Part shown: positions 45,001-60,000 of the stretch, in pieces
How the letters are laid out: the number at the start of each line of letters is the position of its first letter
Position numbering within the stretch: position 1 is the stretch's first letter
Assembly (NCBI RefSeq): GCF_032854445.1
Contig: NC_088307.1
Span: 24,253,953 to 24,317,952 of the forward strand
Length of the DNA: 64,000 nt
Reading direction: 5' to 3'
Origin: Liolophura sinensis
Taxonomy: Eukaryota > Mollusca > Polyplacophora > Chitonida > Chitonidae
The notes under the pieces: generated by a model
The model's input: only the letters and a program-made list of their open reading frames with translations
Databases searched by the model: none
What the model was told of the DNA's origin: nothing
Translations under genes and position numbers: made by a program

Positions 45001-48000
45001 AAATGTCAGGGGTGAATCAAAGCTAAGATGGTTAAAGTTAGATGTCAGGGGTGAATCAAAGCTAAGATGGTTAAAGTTAGATGTCAGGGGCAAATCAAAG
45101 CCAACATGGTTAAAGTTAAATGTCAGGGGTGTATCAAAGCTAAGATGGTTAAAGATAGAGGTCGAGTGAATCAAAGCTAAGATGGTTAAAGTTAAATGTC
45201 AGGGGTGAATCAAAGCTAAGATGGTTAAAGTTAGATGTCAGGGGTGAATCAAAGCTAAGATGGTTAAAGATAGAGGTCGAGTGAATCAAAGCTAAGATGG
45301 TTAAGGTTAAATGTCAGGGGTGAATCAAAGCTAAGATGGTTAAAGTTAGATGTCAGGGGCGAATCAAAGCTAAGATGGTTAAAGTTAAATGTCAGGGGTG
45401 AATCAAAGCTAAGATGGTTAAAGTTAGATGTCAGGGGTGAATCAAAGCTAAGATGGTTAAAGTTAAATGTCAGGGGTGAATCAAAGCTAAGATGGTTAAA
45501 GATAGATGTCAGGGGTGAAACAAAGCTTAGATGGTTAAAGTTAAATGTCAGGGGCAAATCAAAGCCAACATGGTTAAAGTTAAATGTCAGGGGTGAATCA
45601 AAGCTAAGATGGTTAAAGATAGATGTCAGGGGTGAAACAAAGCTAACATGGTTAAAGTTACATGTCAGGGGCCAATCAAAGCTAACATGATAAAAGTTAG
45701 ATGTCAGGGGTGAATCAAAGCTAAGATGGTTAAAGATAGATGTCAGGGGTGAAACAAAGCTAACATGATAAAAGTTAGATGTTATTGGTGCATCTAAGTT
45801 AACCTGGATTATGTAAATGTTAGGGGTATCTCAAACAGTACAACACACTTTGGGGTCAGTCCTAGTTTGGTCACACCTAAGACTGTAAAAAAGTTGTAGC
45901 TTTCTCGTTTGGCGTTCAGCATTAAGGGGAAGTGCAATGACAGGTTGATCCATATCAGTATAATGGCTTGAGCAGGGCGGCTTACTTGCCTTCGGTAAGT
46001 CGTCTCAGTGGAGCAGCACTAGATAAAATAGCAGTGGAAATTCGTCCTGCAACAAGGAGGCACATTACATGCACTTCAATTGTTCCTGCATCGTCATATA
46101 ACTGAGAAATTGTTAAGTACGACGTCAAACCCCAAGCGCTGACTCACTCAAATAGCACAACATGTACATTAAGTGTATTGTGATGAGGTTTTGCATATGT
46201 CTAGAGTGCATTGACATGAGGCAGTGTTCCTTCACTGATGCTCTGTGCGTGTATTAATTACCGTAAATTACAAAATTCAGGATTGTACTGTGTATTAGAA
46301 TCATTGTTCAGGTAAATGTCAGAAGTGGTATCCTGCTCGGAGGTGTTTCCTCCATCCTGATGGTTCATTCATTTGATTGGTGTTTTACACTGTACTAAAG
46401 AATATTTCACTTAAATGACAGTGGTCAGCATTATGGTGGGAGGAAACTGGGCAGAACAAGGGGGAAACTCCTTGACCACCCGCAGGTTGCTGGAAGACCT
46501 CAGGTACGACCCGGTCACCTACATGACCAATACATGTAAAACTGACCACCATTGTGTTTGACGTTAAACAACAATCAAATGTATATTCAGCCTGAACAAT
46601 GTTATAGCTTTGTGCTTCCGTTTCAGTGTTATTCCCTGAGGAAGTTGTGCCCAAGCTGCCCCAGTGGATCCCCCAGTGTCGAGAATCCGAGATGGTGATG
46701 CCTGTGAACAGGACGCCTGCACCTGGATCCCAAGGTCTCAGGAAGCTAAAATCGGGGCCCCTGGAACTGTTTAACACATGCCTCAACCAACGTCAGCAGG
46801 AGGCTGTGATTCGTATAGTGTTGGGACAGGGGCGTCCAACTCCTTACATTCTGTTTGGGCCTCCAGGTAATTTTAGCTCAGTGGAAGTTCTTCAACCTTT
46901 TCAGCCACTTCTGTGACCAATAGTTTGAAACATTCTGAGACAACTAAAAGGTGTAGAGAAATAATTTGCACAGTTTTATGAAGCTTTTATGACACAAACA
47001 AATCATTTTTTAGCCTCATTTTCGTAATGATTGTGTGCAGAAATTTCATTGAAAAAAGTGTTTTAAGGGTTGAAATTTTTGTTTTCATGGAATGTCAAAC
47101 ATGTTTCTCTTAGATCGATGTGGGTTCAATACCACTGTTTGTCAAATTTTTCAGGAAAGATTATTCACAAGGTCTTACTGTAGCCTTACATGAAGTTCAC
47201 TCGGACTGTTTGCCTTGCAGCAATGTGACTTGTGAAAAAGTGTAACTTACATGGGCTGGTGGGTTCCTCTAGGCACTCAAGTTTCTTCCTTTCATAATAT
47301 ACTGCCCGAAACCGATGCTGGATTTAAGGCTTAGAACCAGTTGTTCTGTATGGTACTATTTGTTATGTCGATTCGGCCACTTCCACTAGTCCATAAGTGG
47401 AAATGGGAGGAACCCTAGTTTGTATGATCTGTACATGTCGTCTGAAATTGAGTGGTACTTTAAACATCTTGATTGTGTTGTGTTCTAATTTTTGTGTAAA
47501 TGTCGCATTGAAATTTTTAGGTTGAAATGGTATCCTGAAGAACAAACTGACTATTTATATTTTTTCCTTCAGGAACGGGGAAGACTGTTACAGTTGTGGA
47601 AAGCATCCTTCAGATCTTCATGAAGGTGCCTCACAGTCGTATCATCGCTTGTACTCCTTCCAATAGTGCTGCCGATCTTCTGGTGAGCCAATCGTTCGTT
47701 GTGCTCTACTATGGTATTCATCGCTCGACATGTGTTATACAGATAGGGCCATTTAATGGATAAAACTGAAGCGTCCTGAAAAACAGGATTTTAGAAGAAA
47801 AGACAACACTTAATTTAACCTTGGTTAGTTGGGAAAAAGAGTGGAAACAGACCTAAACAGCCTAAGCCATTTCTTTTCGAGGTGCGAGGTAATACTATCA
47901 ATAAATTATTAATCTGGAATTATGTGGTGCCAGTTTTCTTACTTTGAACTGTGGTTTCGATATGAATCAAACTTGTATCAACTTTGGATGGGATTTTCTT

Positions 48001-51000
48001 TTGAGTGCGTATATATATTTGTTTAGCCAAGTGTGATATATATTATTTTTGTATGTACAGTTCTCGTGCAGTATACCTACATGTAGATGATATGATGAGT
48101 ATATATTACTGAGTTGACAATGGATGAACCATATACAAGTAGGAGCTGTAAATTATGCAGTTTTGTTCGAATGACATCAAAACATTTGATAGTGTCATAT
48201 GTGGCTCTTTGTGAATGATGGGTGTTTTTTGGGTGACTTCACATAGGGTGGAATCATCAGAAAAATTCTGTTTCCTTACAATCTTAAGAATTGCCACAAA
48301 GTTTGTTATTAGTGTGTGAGTTTGTACATAAGCTTGTAATAATTTAGGAGAGAAATCCGTGTAATAGTGATAATAATATCAGCCCTTATGACTTACTATC
48401 GTTTAACCCTTCAGTTAAAATGTCAATACAAAAGCTTTTGGGTTGGAGGAGTTGTTTATAGCTCAAAACCATCTTGTGAATTACATCAAATAATGCCTCC
48501 CTGTATAAATGTGTTTATCTGCTTTTCCAGACAGAGCGATTACAGCAAAGTGAGCAGCTGACAACAGCTGACATGGTTCGTATAAACGCGCTACAGCGGA
48601 CAGAAGAGGTAAGAAGAAAGGGAGGTGATTTTAAACATCACATGTTTTTATGTTGATATCTTCTGTATTCAGTACAACCTGATTTTTGGTCTGTTATCAT
48701 TTTCTCACAGCTGGTGAAATTGTTGTTCTTTTCTATAGCACACCTGACAGCATTTGATCCTGTTGCCATGACGACACTAACTTGCAGGTGGTGTCCTAAC
48801 CTATGTTTAATCTGTTGTCATTGTTATTGTTTCAGAGCATACCTGACAGCATTTGATCCTGTTGCCATGATGGCACTAACTAGCCGTTCGTGTCACAACG
48901 TATTTATGGCCTGTTGTCATTTTCTCACGGCTGGTGAAATTGTGATTGTTTCAGAGCATACCTGACAGCATTTGATCCTGTTGCCATGATGGCACTAACT
49001 AGCCATTCGTGTCGCAACGTATTTATGGCCTGTTGTCATTTTCTCACGGCTGGTGAAATTGTGATTGTTTCAGAGCATTCCTGACAGCATTTGATCCTGT
49101 TGCCATGATGGCACTAACTAGCCATTCGTGTCACAAGGTATTGATGGCCTGTTGTCATTTTCTCACGGCTGGTGAAATTGTGATTGTTTCAGAGCATACC
49201 TGAGAGCATTTGATCCTGTTGCCATGATGGCACTAACTAGCCATTCGTGTCGCAACGTATTTATGGCCTGTTGTCATTTTCTCACGGCTGGTGAAATTGT
49301 GATTGTTTCAGAACATACCTGACAGCATTTGATTCTGTTGCCATGATGGCACTAACTAGCCGTTCGTGTCGCAACGTATTGATGGCCTGTTGTCATTTTC
49401 TCACGGCTGGTGAAATTGTGATTGTTTCAGAGCATACCTGAGAGCATTTGATCCTGTTGCCATGATGGCACTAACTAGCCGTTCGTGTCGCAACGTATTG
49501 ATGGCCTGTTGTCATTTTCTCACGGCTGGTGAAATTGTGATTGTTTCAGAGCATACCTGACAGCATTTGATCCTGTTGCCATGATGGCACTAACTAGCCG
49601 TTCGTGTCACAACGTATTTATGGCCTGTTGTCATTTTCTCACAGCTGGTGAAATTGTGATTGTTTCAGAGCATACCTGACAGCATTTGATCCTGTTGCCA
49701 TGATGGCACTAACTAGCTGTTCGTGTCGCAACGTATTTATGGCCTGTTGTCATTTTCTCACGGCTGGTGAAATTGTGATTGTTTCAGAGCATACCTGACA
49801 GCATTTGATCCTGTTGCCATGATGGCACTAACTAGCCGTTCGTGTCACAACGTATTTATGGCCTGTTGTCATTTTCTCACAGCTGGTGAAATTGTGATTG
49901 TTTCAGAGCATACCTGACAGCATTTGATCCTGTTGCCATGATGGCACTAACTAGCTGTTCGTGTCGCAACGTATTTATGGCCTGTTGTCATTTTCTCACG
50001 GCTGGTGAAATTGTGATTGTTTCAGAGCATACCTGAGAGCATTTGATCCTGTTGCCATGATGGCACTAACTAGCTGTTCGTGTCGCAACGTATTTATGGC
50101 CTGTTGTCATTTTCTCACGGCTGGTGAAATTGTGATTGTTTCAGAGCATATCTGACAGCATTTGATCCTGTTGCCATGACGACACTAACTTGCAGGTGGT
50201 GTCCTAACCTACGTTTAATCTGTTGTCATTGTGATTGTTTCAGAGCATACCTGACAGCATTTGATCCTGTTGCCATGATGGCACTAACTAGCCGTTCGTG
50301 TCACAACGTATTTATGCCCTGTTGTCATTTTCTCACGGCTGTTGTCATTGTGATTGTTTCAGAGCATAGCTGACAGCATTTGATCCTGTTGCCATGAGGG
50401 CACTAACTAGCTGTTCGTGTCGCAACGTATTTATGGCCTGTTGTCATTTTCTCACGGCTGGTGAAATTGTGATTGTTTCAGAGCATACCTGACAGCATTT
50501 GATCCTGTTGCCATGATGGCACTAACTAGCCGTTCGTGTCACAACGTATTTATGGCCTGTTGTCATTTTCTCACGGCTGGTGAAATTGTGATTGTTTCAG
50601 AGCATACCTGACAGCATTTGATCCTGTTGCCATGATGGCACTAACTAGCCGTTCGTGTCGCAACGTATTTATGGCCTGTTGTCATTTTCTCACGGCTGGT
50701 GAAATTGTGATTGTTTCAGAGCATATCTGACAGCATTTGATCCTGTTGCCATGATGGCACTAACTAGCCGTTCGTGTCGCAACGTATTTATGGCCTGTTG
50801 TCATTTTCTCACGGCTGGTGAAATTGTGATTGTTTCAGAGCATACCTGACAGCATTTGATCCTGTTGCCATGACGACACTAACTTGCAGGTGGTGTCCTA
50901 ACCTACGTTTAATCTGTTGTCATTGTGATTGTTTCAGAGCATACCTGACAGCATTTGATCCTGTTGCCATGATGGCACTAACTAGCCGTTCGTGTCACAA

Positions 51001-54000
51001 CGTATTTATGGCCTGTTGTCATTTTCTCACGGCTGTTGTCATTGTGATTGTTTCAGAGCATAGCTGACAGCATTTGATCCTGTTGCCATGATGGCACTAA
51101 CTAGCTGTTTGTGTCGCAACGTATTGATGGCCTGTTGTCATTTTCTCACGGCTGGTGAAATTGTGATTGTTTCAGAGCATACCTGACAGCATTTGATCCT
51201 GTTGCCATGATGGCACTAACTAGCCGTTCGTGTCACAACGTATTTATGGCCTGTTGTCATTTTCTCACGGCTGGTGAAATTGTGATTGTTTCAGAGCATA
51301 CCTGACAGCATTTGATCCTGTTGCCATGATGGCACTAACTAGCCATTCGTGTCGCAATGTATTTATGGCCTGTTGTCATTTTCTCACGGCTGGTGAAATT
51401 GTGATTGTTTCAGAGCATACCTGACAGCATTTGATCCTGTTGCCATGACGACACTAACTTGCAGGTGGTGTCCTAACCTACGTTTAATCTGTTGTCATTG
51501 TGATTGTTTCAGAGCATACCTGAAAGCATTTGATCCTGTTGCCATGATGGCACTAACTAGCCGTTCGTGTCACAACGTATTTATGGCCTGTTGTCATTTT
51601 CTCACGGCTGTTGTCATTGTGATTGTTTCAGAGCATAGCTGACAGCATTTGATCCTGTTGCCATGATGGCACTAACTAGCTGTTTGTGTCACAACGTATT
51701 TATGGCCTGTTGTCATTTTCTCACGGCTGGTGAAATTGTGAGTGTTTCAGAGCATACCTGACAGCATTTGATCCTGTTGCCATGATGGCACTAACTAGCT
51801 GTTCGTGTCACAACGTATTTATGGCCTGTTGTCATTTTCTCACGGCTGGTGAAATTGTGATTGTTTCAGAGCATACCTGACAGCATTTGATCCTGTTGCC
51901 ATGATGGCACTAACTAGCCGTTCGTGTCGCAACGTATTTATGGCCTGTTGTCATTTTCTCACGGCTGGTGAAATTGTGATTGTTTCAGAGCATACCTGAC
52001 AGCATTTGATCCTGTTGCCATGACGACACTAACTTGCAGGTGGTGTCCTAACCTACGTTTAATCTGTTGTCATTGTGATTGTTTCAGAGCATACCTGAAA
52101 GCATTTGATCCTGTTGCCATGATGGCACTAACTAGCCGTTCGTGTCACAACGTATTTATGGCCTGTTGTCATTTTCTCACAGCTGGTGAAATTGTGATTG
52201 TTTCAGAGCATACCTGACAGCATTCGACCCTATTGTTATGATGACACAAACCTGCAGATGGTGTCGCATTACAGGATAATTGTGTGCACCTGTGCCTCCG
52301 CAGGAATGTTGTTGTCATTAGGGATCAAAGTTGGCCATTTTACTCATGTGTTTGTGGATGAGGTAAGATGAAACAGAAATTGGAAATTCACGCGAACGCT
52401 TTGTAATAAGCTGATAATGGTTAGCTTGGTTTGGCGTATTGACATATTCCCATACAAACCACATACCAGGCGTATTGACATATTCCCATACAAACCACAT
52501 ACCAGGCTTATTGACATATTCCCGTACAAACCACATACCAGGCGTATTGACATTCCCGTACAAACCACATACCAGGCGTATTGACATATTCCCCATACAA
52601 ACCACATACCAGGCTTATTGACATATTCCCGTACAAACCACATACCAGGCGTATTGACATTCCCATACAAACCACATACCAGGCGTATTGACATTCCCGT
52701 ACAAATCACCTACCACGTGTATTGACATATTCCCACACAAACCACATACAAGGCGTATTGACATATTCCCGTACAAACCACATACCGGGCGTATTGACAT
52801 TCCCGTACAAATCACATACCAGGCGTATTGACATATTCCCACACAAACCACATTCAAGGCGTATTGACATATTCCCGTACAAACCACATACTGGGCGTAT
52901 TGACATTCCCGTACAAATCACATACCAGGCGTATTGACATATTCCCATACAAACCACACACCAGGCGTATTGACATATTCCAATACAAACCACATACCAG
53001 GCGTATTGACATATTCCCGTGTAAACCACATACCAGGCGTATTGACATATTCCCGTACAAACCACATACCAGGCGTATTGACATATTCCCGTATAAACCA
53101 ATTACCAGGTGTATTGACATATTCCCGTACAAACCACACACCAGGCTTATTGACATATTCCCGTACAAACCACATACCAGGGGTATTGACATATTCCCAT
53201 ACAAACCACATACCAGGCGTATTGACATATTCCCGTAGAAACCACATACCAGGCGTATTGACATATTCCCATACAAACCACATACCAGGCGTATTGACAT
53301 ATTCCCGTACAAACCACATACCAGGCGTATTGACATTCCCGTACAAATCACATACCAGGCATATTGACATATTCCCGTACAAACCACATACAAGACGTAT
53401 TGACATATTCCCGTAGAAACCACATACCAGGCGTATTGACATATTCCCATACAAACCACATACCAGGCGTATTGACATATTCCCGTACAAACCACATACC
53501 AGGCGTATTGACATATTCCCATACAAACCACATACCAGGCGTATGACATATTCCCGTACAAATCACATACCAGGCATATTGACATATTCCAATACAAACC
53601 ACACACCAGGCGTATTGACATATTCCGGTATAAACCACATACCAGGCGTATTGACATATTCCCGTACAAACGACATTGACATTGCCGTTTTCAGGCTTTA
53701 CGTGTATGGCGAGGAAAATTTGCAAAATTATGCAGCTGGCACCACCAGATAGAAAAAAATATGCTCTTTTCAGCCTATAAATGCCATTTTAAAAGTTTTT
53801 TTCTCCTTTAAGCCAGTGTTTCATCTACGCTGAATGTTTTACTGTGACCTCAGCAGAGTAAATAGAGTACGTACATAACAGATGAAACTGCAGCACCTGC
53901 ATGTAACTTGTTCTCCATCGCACAGCAAACGACTTACGTCCTCTCTGGTAGCAGCTGGAGAGGTGTGCCAACAATGTGTGGATGGTCGTGGGTTTTTCCC

Positions 54001-57000
54001 CTGGTTGCGCCCTGTTTCCTCCCACCATAATGCTGGTCGCCATGGAATATGTGAAATATTCCGGATCACATCATAAAACATCAATGAAATAAATAAATAA
54101 ATCGAAAGACTTATGACATGGAAATTCCTAGAGAAAAAATCTGCCAGTGCCTCAGATATAGAGAATCAAGCAATTGAGATAAAAAAATGAGTACACTGTG
54201 GTCGCACATGATTAAGCAGGTAGCACTGTTAAATGCGAACATTTTCAGAAAATAACATTGTGTGCATTAAAAAAAGACAAATTACAAGTGTCAAAACAGT
54301 GAAGAAACTAAATAAAAGAAGCTGGAGAAGGTCAGGAAGGTGATATGCTTGTTTTCTTACACACATGGTTATTGGTTAAATCACAGACAGACAGACAGAC
54401 ATGTGATATTAAAAACTTGCCTGGCTGTTTCCGCTCTCGAGGTCTTGGTAGCAATAAGTGGTTTACGGCGCCCCTTGAATGAATGAATGAATGTAAGCTT
54501 GTGGTTTAACATCGAAGTTAACAATTTTTCAGTTATATGATGACGAGGAGTCATGTGGTGTATGTACATATATTGTGTCTTCTTGTGACAGGACACACCC
54601 ATGCTGCTGCCACTGAAGCATCATGCTGAAGACACCTGTCATGACACCTCACCAAGTCACATTATACTGACACCGGGCGAACCAGTCCTGTTTCCTTATT
54701 GTAACCTCTGAGTGGCGAACTATAAGTGAGGCAGCAACAAGTGCTATTTTTATAATCTTTGGTTTGCCCCCTGGGTCCAATGACATTGAGGCGAACGCTC
54801 TAGCCATCAGGCCACCAAAGAGGTCCAGTGCTTGTTGACCCTTCAGGTGGTTTTACATGAAGTTAAGTGCAGATCACTGGCCTCCTACCAGTTTGGTGTG
54901 GTTTGCATTGAGCTAATTCTGCTAGTGCAGATCTCTTCTCTCAGTTATTGGTAATTGACTCTCCAAGATCATGAATTTGTACCACAGCTTAAACATGCAT
55001 GACTTGGTTGTTTTCTTGCTTGTAAATCTGTCTAAACCTGGGAATGAACAAGCTTTTTTTGTAAATGTGAAAATGTGAAACATGTTTATCATCAAGCATG
55101 TTATCTACAAATGTGGATGTCCCATCCCCCCACCCCCCCCAAAAAAAAAAACACTAACTACCGTCATATAAATGAAAAATACTTGAGCGTAGTGTTAAAC
55201 AGCAATCAAAGAAATAAACCAAATGAATTATTTTGTTGCAGGCAGGCCAGGCCACCGAGCCAGAGTGTTTAATTCCCATTTCTCTGATTGGTCAGTCAGA
55301 TGGACAGGTAAAAACTCTTACTTGCAGCATTTTAAAGCCTCATGGTGTGAACTGTAACCAGGAATAAAGAGCGTTTTAATTCCCCAACATTGCGTGTAGT
55401 TGTAATTATCACATCTTATGTGTAACAAGCTTTTACCTGCATTTCAGTGGCAAAATCTTCTACCACAGCTGTAGAAAAATGTGACTTAGTAAGTGATTTG
55501 AATGTCCATGTTTATGTAGTACCCTGAACGTCATCAGAGGTGGGATGACATGAGCAAGGTTCCATGGTTGATGCACAGTGTTCATATTAATTACCATAAA
55601 TTACAAAATTCATGATTCAATTTATTGTGTATTAGAATAATTGTTGAAGTATTAAATGTGCGGGGTTGTATCTCAGAAAGTACTGCATGCATTATAGCCT
55701 TGCTACCAAATTTAATTTCCTCTTATTATGTTACAGATTGTGCTGGCGGGTGACCCTCATCAGCTTGGTCCAGTCTTGGCCTCAAAGTTTGCTAAATCCC
55801 ATGGACTGGAGCTCTCTCTTCTAGAGAGGCTCACCCTCATGCCAGTCTACCGTCGAGATGTGTCCAGATTTCAGCACGGCTACAACCCACTTCTGGTATT
55901 AATTGTGTTAAAATTTAAATGAATTATTCCTATTATGCTGTACAGTTCCCGTCCAGCTAGTGCATGTCCGATCCAGTTATTGCTGTTCCAATGCTGCCAT
56001 TGCTGTTTCATATCAGTTGTATCTGTTCCAGTTCAGCTATATATTGCTGTTACAGTTTAGCTTGAACTGTTCCAATGCAGCAATTGCTGTTCCATGTCAG
56101 CTGTATCTGTTCCAGTTCAGCTATATATTGCTGTTTCAGTTTAGCTTGAACTGTTCCAATGCAGCTATTGCTGTTCCAGTTCAGGTTGAGCTGTTTGAAT
56201 GCAGACATTGCTGTTCCAGTGCTGCTATTGCTGTTCCATGTCAGCTTCAGCTTTTCTTATCCAGCTATATATTGCTGTTTCAGTTTAGCTTGAACTGTTC
56301 CAATGCAGCTATTGTTGTTCCAGTTCAGGTTGAGCTGTTTGAATGCAGACATTGCTGTTCCAGTGCTGCTATTGCTGTTCCATGTCAGCTTCAGCTTTTC
56401 CAGTTCAGCTATATATTGCTGTTTCAGTTTAACTTGAACTGTTCCAATGCAGCTATTGCTGTTCCAGTTCAGGTTGAGCTGTTTGAATGCCGACATTGCT
56501 GTTCCAGTGCTGCTAGTGCTGTTCCATGTCAGCTTCACCTTTTCCAATTCAGCTATATATTGCTGTTCCAGTTTAGCTTGAACTGTTCCAATGCAGCTAT
56601 TGCTGTTCCAGTTCAGGTTGAGCTGTTTGAATGCCGACATTGCTGTTCCAGTGCCGCTATTGCTGTTCCATGTCAGCTTCAGCTTTTCCAGTTCAGCTAT
56701 ATATTGCTGTTCCAGTTTAGCTTGATAGCTGCACTGTTCCAGTGCAGCTATTGCTATATGTGATCCATTTCAGCTATATATTGCTGTGCCAGTTCATTTT
56801 AAGCTGTTCCAGTTCAGCTTGAGCTGTTCGAATGCAGATATTGCTGTTCTAGTTCAGCTTGAGCTGTTCCCATGCAGATAATGCTGTCCCAGTGCAGCTT
56901 TAGCTGTTCCAATGCAGATAATGCTGTCCAAGTGCTGCTTCAGCTGTTCCAGTGCAGCTAGTACAGAGGTATACCCATGGCACTCTGGCTTCCTATACAC

Positions 57001-60000
57001 ATAAACAAAATTGCTGTCATGTAAGGGAGAAATTTAGGAGTGTGCTTGCAAAGATCAATGAGATGAATAAGTGAGTAAATAAAAAAAATAATTGACTAAA
57101 GTTTTGCAGTCAGTAATGTAGAACATTATAAATTGTATACAATATTGTTATTAAATTCTGTCTGTGGTATGAAAATGCACACAGCCAAGTTGAACACATT
57201 GTAATGCTCGTGCGTGTAATAATTGTGTATTTGTTTGATACGAGTGGGGGAATTCTGGGGAATGCTTGTAATGCAATACAAGCTGGTATTTTTGTGACAT
57301 TGATGTTTCAGGTGACGAAGCTCGTTGACAACTACCGTTCGCATGAATCTCTGCTGCGTCTGCCCTCACGTCTGTTCTATCATGACGAACTTTGTGTCAA
57401 GGCTGACCCTGAACTAACTCACAGCTTCACTGATTGGTCGAATCTCCCCATGAAAGGCTGTCCTCTCATTTTCCACGGTGTTCGGGTAAGTAGTGAAACG
57501 CAGTGTGATATGTTGGAGATAGCCTATTCGAGATAGGCTCATGTATAAATGGCATTATCTGTAGAACCAATCACACGAGATGAATTGTTGAGATGTGTAT
57601 AGCAGCTCGAAGTCATCAGGGAAAGAAAACAGCCAATTCTGATTTCACTGAAATTATGATCTAGTTGATATTATAGCTACAGAAAGCAAGCAAGTTAAGA
57701 ATGTTGTTTTCTGCCCCACTTATGAATGGATTGGCCGGTTGCTGTTTGTTTTTTTGTTTGTAGCATAGACTTATGAGCATTTACTGTACTGTATTTGGCT
57801 TAAAGATTAGCCTTTCTCAGGTGATTCTGGTTGATTCATCCACCTTATTGGGCTTCTTATGAGTTAATTTGTGACCAATGATTAATTTCTTATCTGAGAA
57901 ACTTAAATTTTTGATTTTCAGTGTACCATGTGAGCACATTTGAACCACAAAGTGTATTAACCTAGCATGTTTTTTCGATGATCCCCGTAATGAGAGGATA
58001 TTGTACAGAAGTGGTGTTAGGGAGGGGCTGAGGCATATGTGTTCTGTAAATTCTAGCTCAGCATCTAGTTTCACTGCAGGGACCTCAGTGGCCAAGGTGG
58101 TTAGTGCCCCAGCATGGCGCAATGACGCAGCCTCTCATCAATGTGGTCACTGTTAGTTCAAGTCCAATTCATGCTGGCTTCCTCTACGGCGATATGTGGA
58201 AAGTCTGACAGCACCCTGTGGATGGTCGTGGGTTTCTCCCGGGCTCTGTCTGGTTTTCTCCCACCATAATGCTGGTCATGGCGGTATAAGTGAAATATTC
58301 TTGAGTACAGCATGAAAACACCAATGAAATAAATAAATTAAGTTTCAGTGCAGGGTGGCAGGTTGGTCAGAACTGTATTAAAAATTAAGACAGGTTTACG
58401 TCTTAATACCAGCCTTAGTGAAATATAAAACTTATCCCAGACTAAAGGTTATATCAGGTCCTAATACACTTTTGAACCACTGGACTCGTCCGATGTTTTT
58501 CGTGTTTTAGGGAGAAGACATGAGAGATGGGAACAGCCCATCGTGGTTCAACCCCGCAGAGACTGTTCAGGTGATTCAGTATGTTCAGATGTTGTTACAT
58601 GAAGAACCGCACAGGATAGCCCCTGAGGAGATTGGCATCATCACAGCTTACAGAAAACAGGTGAGGTGGGGCAGTCATAGCTGTGTAGGTATGTATTTTA
58701 CTGGTGGTTTACAGGATTTCACTTATGGACAGGATGGGGCACTGTCTTGGCTACATATGTACATGTATGTATTTTACTGGTGGTTTACAGGATTTCACTT
58801 ATAGACAGGATGGAGCACTGTCTTGGCTACATATGTACATGTATGTATTTTACTGGTGTTTTACAGGATTTCACTTATAGACAGGATGGGGCACTGTCTT
58901 GGCTACATATGTACATGTATGTATTTTACTGGTGTTTTACAGGATTTCACTTATAGACAGGATGGAGCACTGTCATGGCTACGTATGTACATGTATGTAT
59001 TTTACTGGTGTTTTACAGGATTTCACTTATGGACAGGATGGGGCACTGTCTTGGCTACATATGTACATGTATGTATTTTACTGGTGATTTACAGGATTTC
59101 ACTTATGGACAGGATGGGGCACTGTCTTGGCTACATATGTACATGTATGTATTTTACTGGTGGTTTACAGGATTTCACTTATGGACAGGATGGGGCACTG
59201 TCTTGGCTACATATGTACATGTATGTATTTTACTGCTGTTTTACAGGATTTCACTTATAGACAGGATGGGGCACTGTCCTTGGCTACATATGTACATGTA
59301 TGTATTTTACTGGTGGTTTACAGGATTTCACTTATAGACAGGATGGGGCACTGTCTTGGCTACATATGTACATGTATGTATTTTACTGGTGGTTTACAGG
59401 ATTTCACTTATGGACAGGATGGGGCACTGTCTTGGCTACATATGTACATGTATGTATTTTACTGGTGGTTTACAGGATTTCACTTATGGACAGGATGGGG
59501 CACTGTCTTGGCTACATATGTACATGTATGTATTTTACTGGTGTTTTACAAGATTTCACTTACTGACAGGATGGAGCACTGTCATGGCTATGTATGTACA
59601 TGTATGTATTTTACCGGCGTTTTACAAGATTTCCCTCACTGACAGGGTGGAACACTGTCATGGCTATGTATGTACATGTATGTATTTTACTGGTGTTTTA
59701 CAAGATTTCACTCACTGACAGGGTGAAACACTGTCATGGCTATGTATGTACATGTATGTATTTTACTGGTGTTTTACAAGATTTCACTCTCTGACAGGGT
59801 GAAACACTGTCATGGCTACGTATGTACATGTATGTATTTTACTGGTGTTTTACAAGATTTCACTCTCTGACAGGGTGGGGCACTGTCATGGCTATGTAAG
59901 TACATAGGTAATCTGTAGCTAAATTTTCCCTTTTACATCATTAGTCATGCAGTTGTTATATTCTTTCTCAGGTGGAGAAAATTCGTCTTTTGATGGAAAA

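Noticed and set aside
44332-45174. 280-codon minus-strand frame
   Set aside because: Product of the 39-bp (13-codon) minisatellite.
52318-53725. Several overlapping 60-271-codon frames and a CRISPR-like look of 36-bp repeats
   Set aside because: The 36-bp units are directly adjacent without unique spacers and lie in an intron of an animal gene. It is a minisatellite, neither CRISPR nor protein.
55960-56763. 267-codon plus-strand frame
   Set aside because: Result of the 144-bp higher-order repeat in intron 14.
58520-59794. Multiple overlapping frames rich in MYVFYW-type repeats
   Set aside because: Frames cycling through the 76-bp array. Only the first 50 codons (58,511-58,660) are a real exon.
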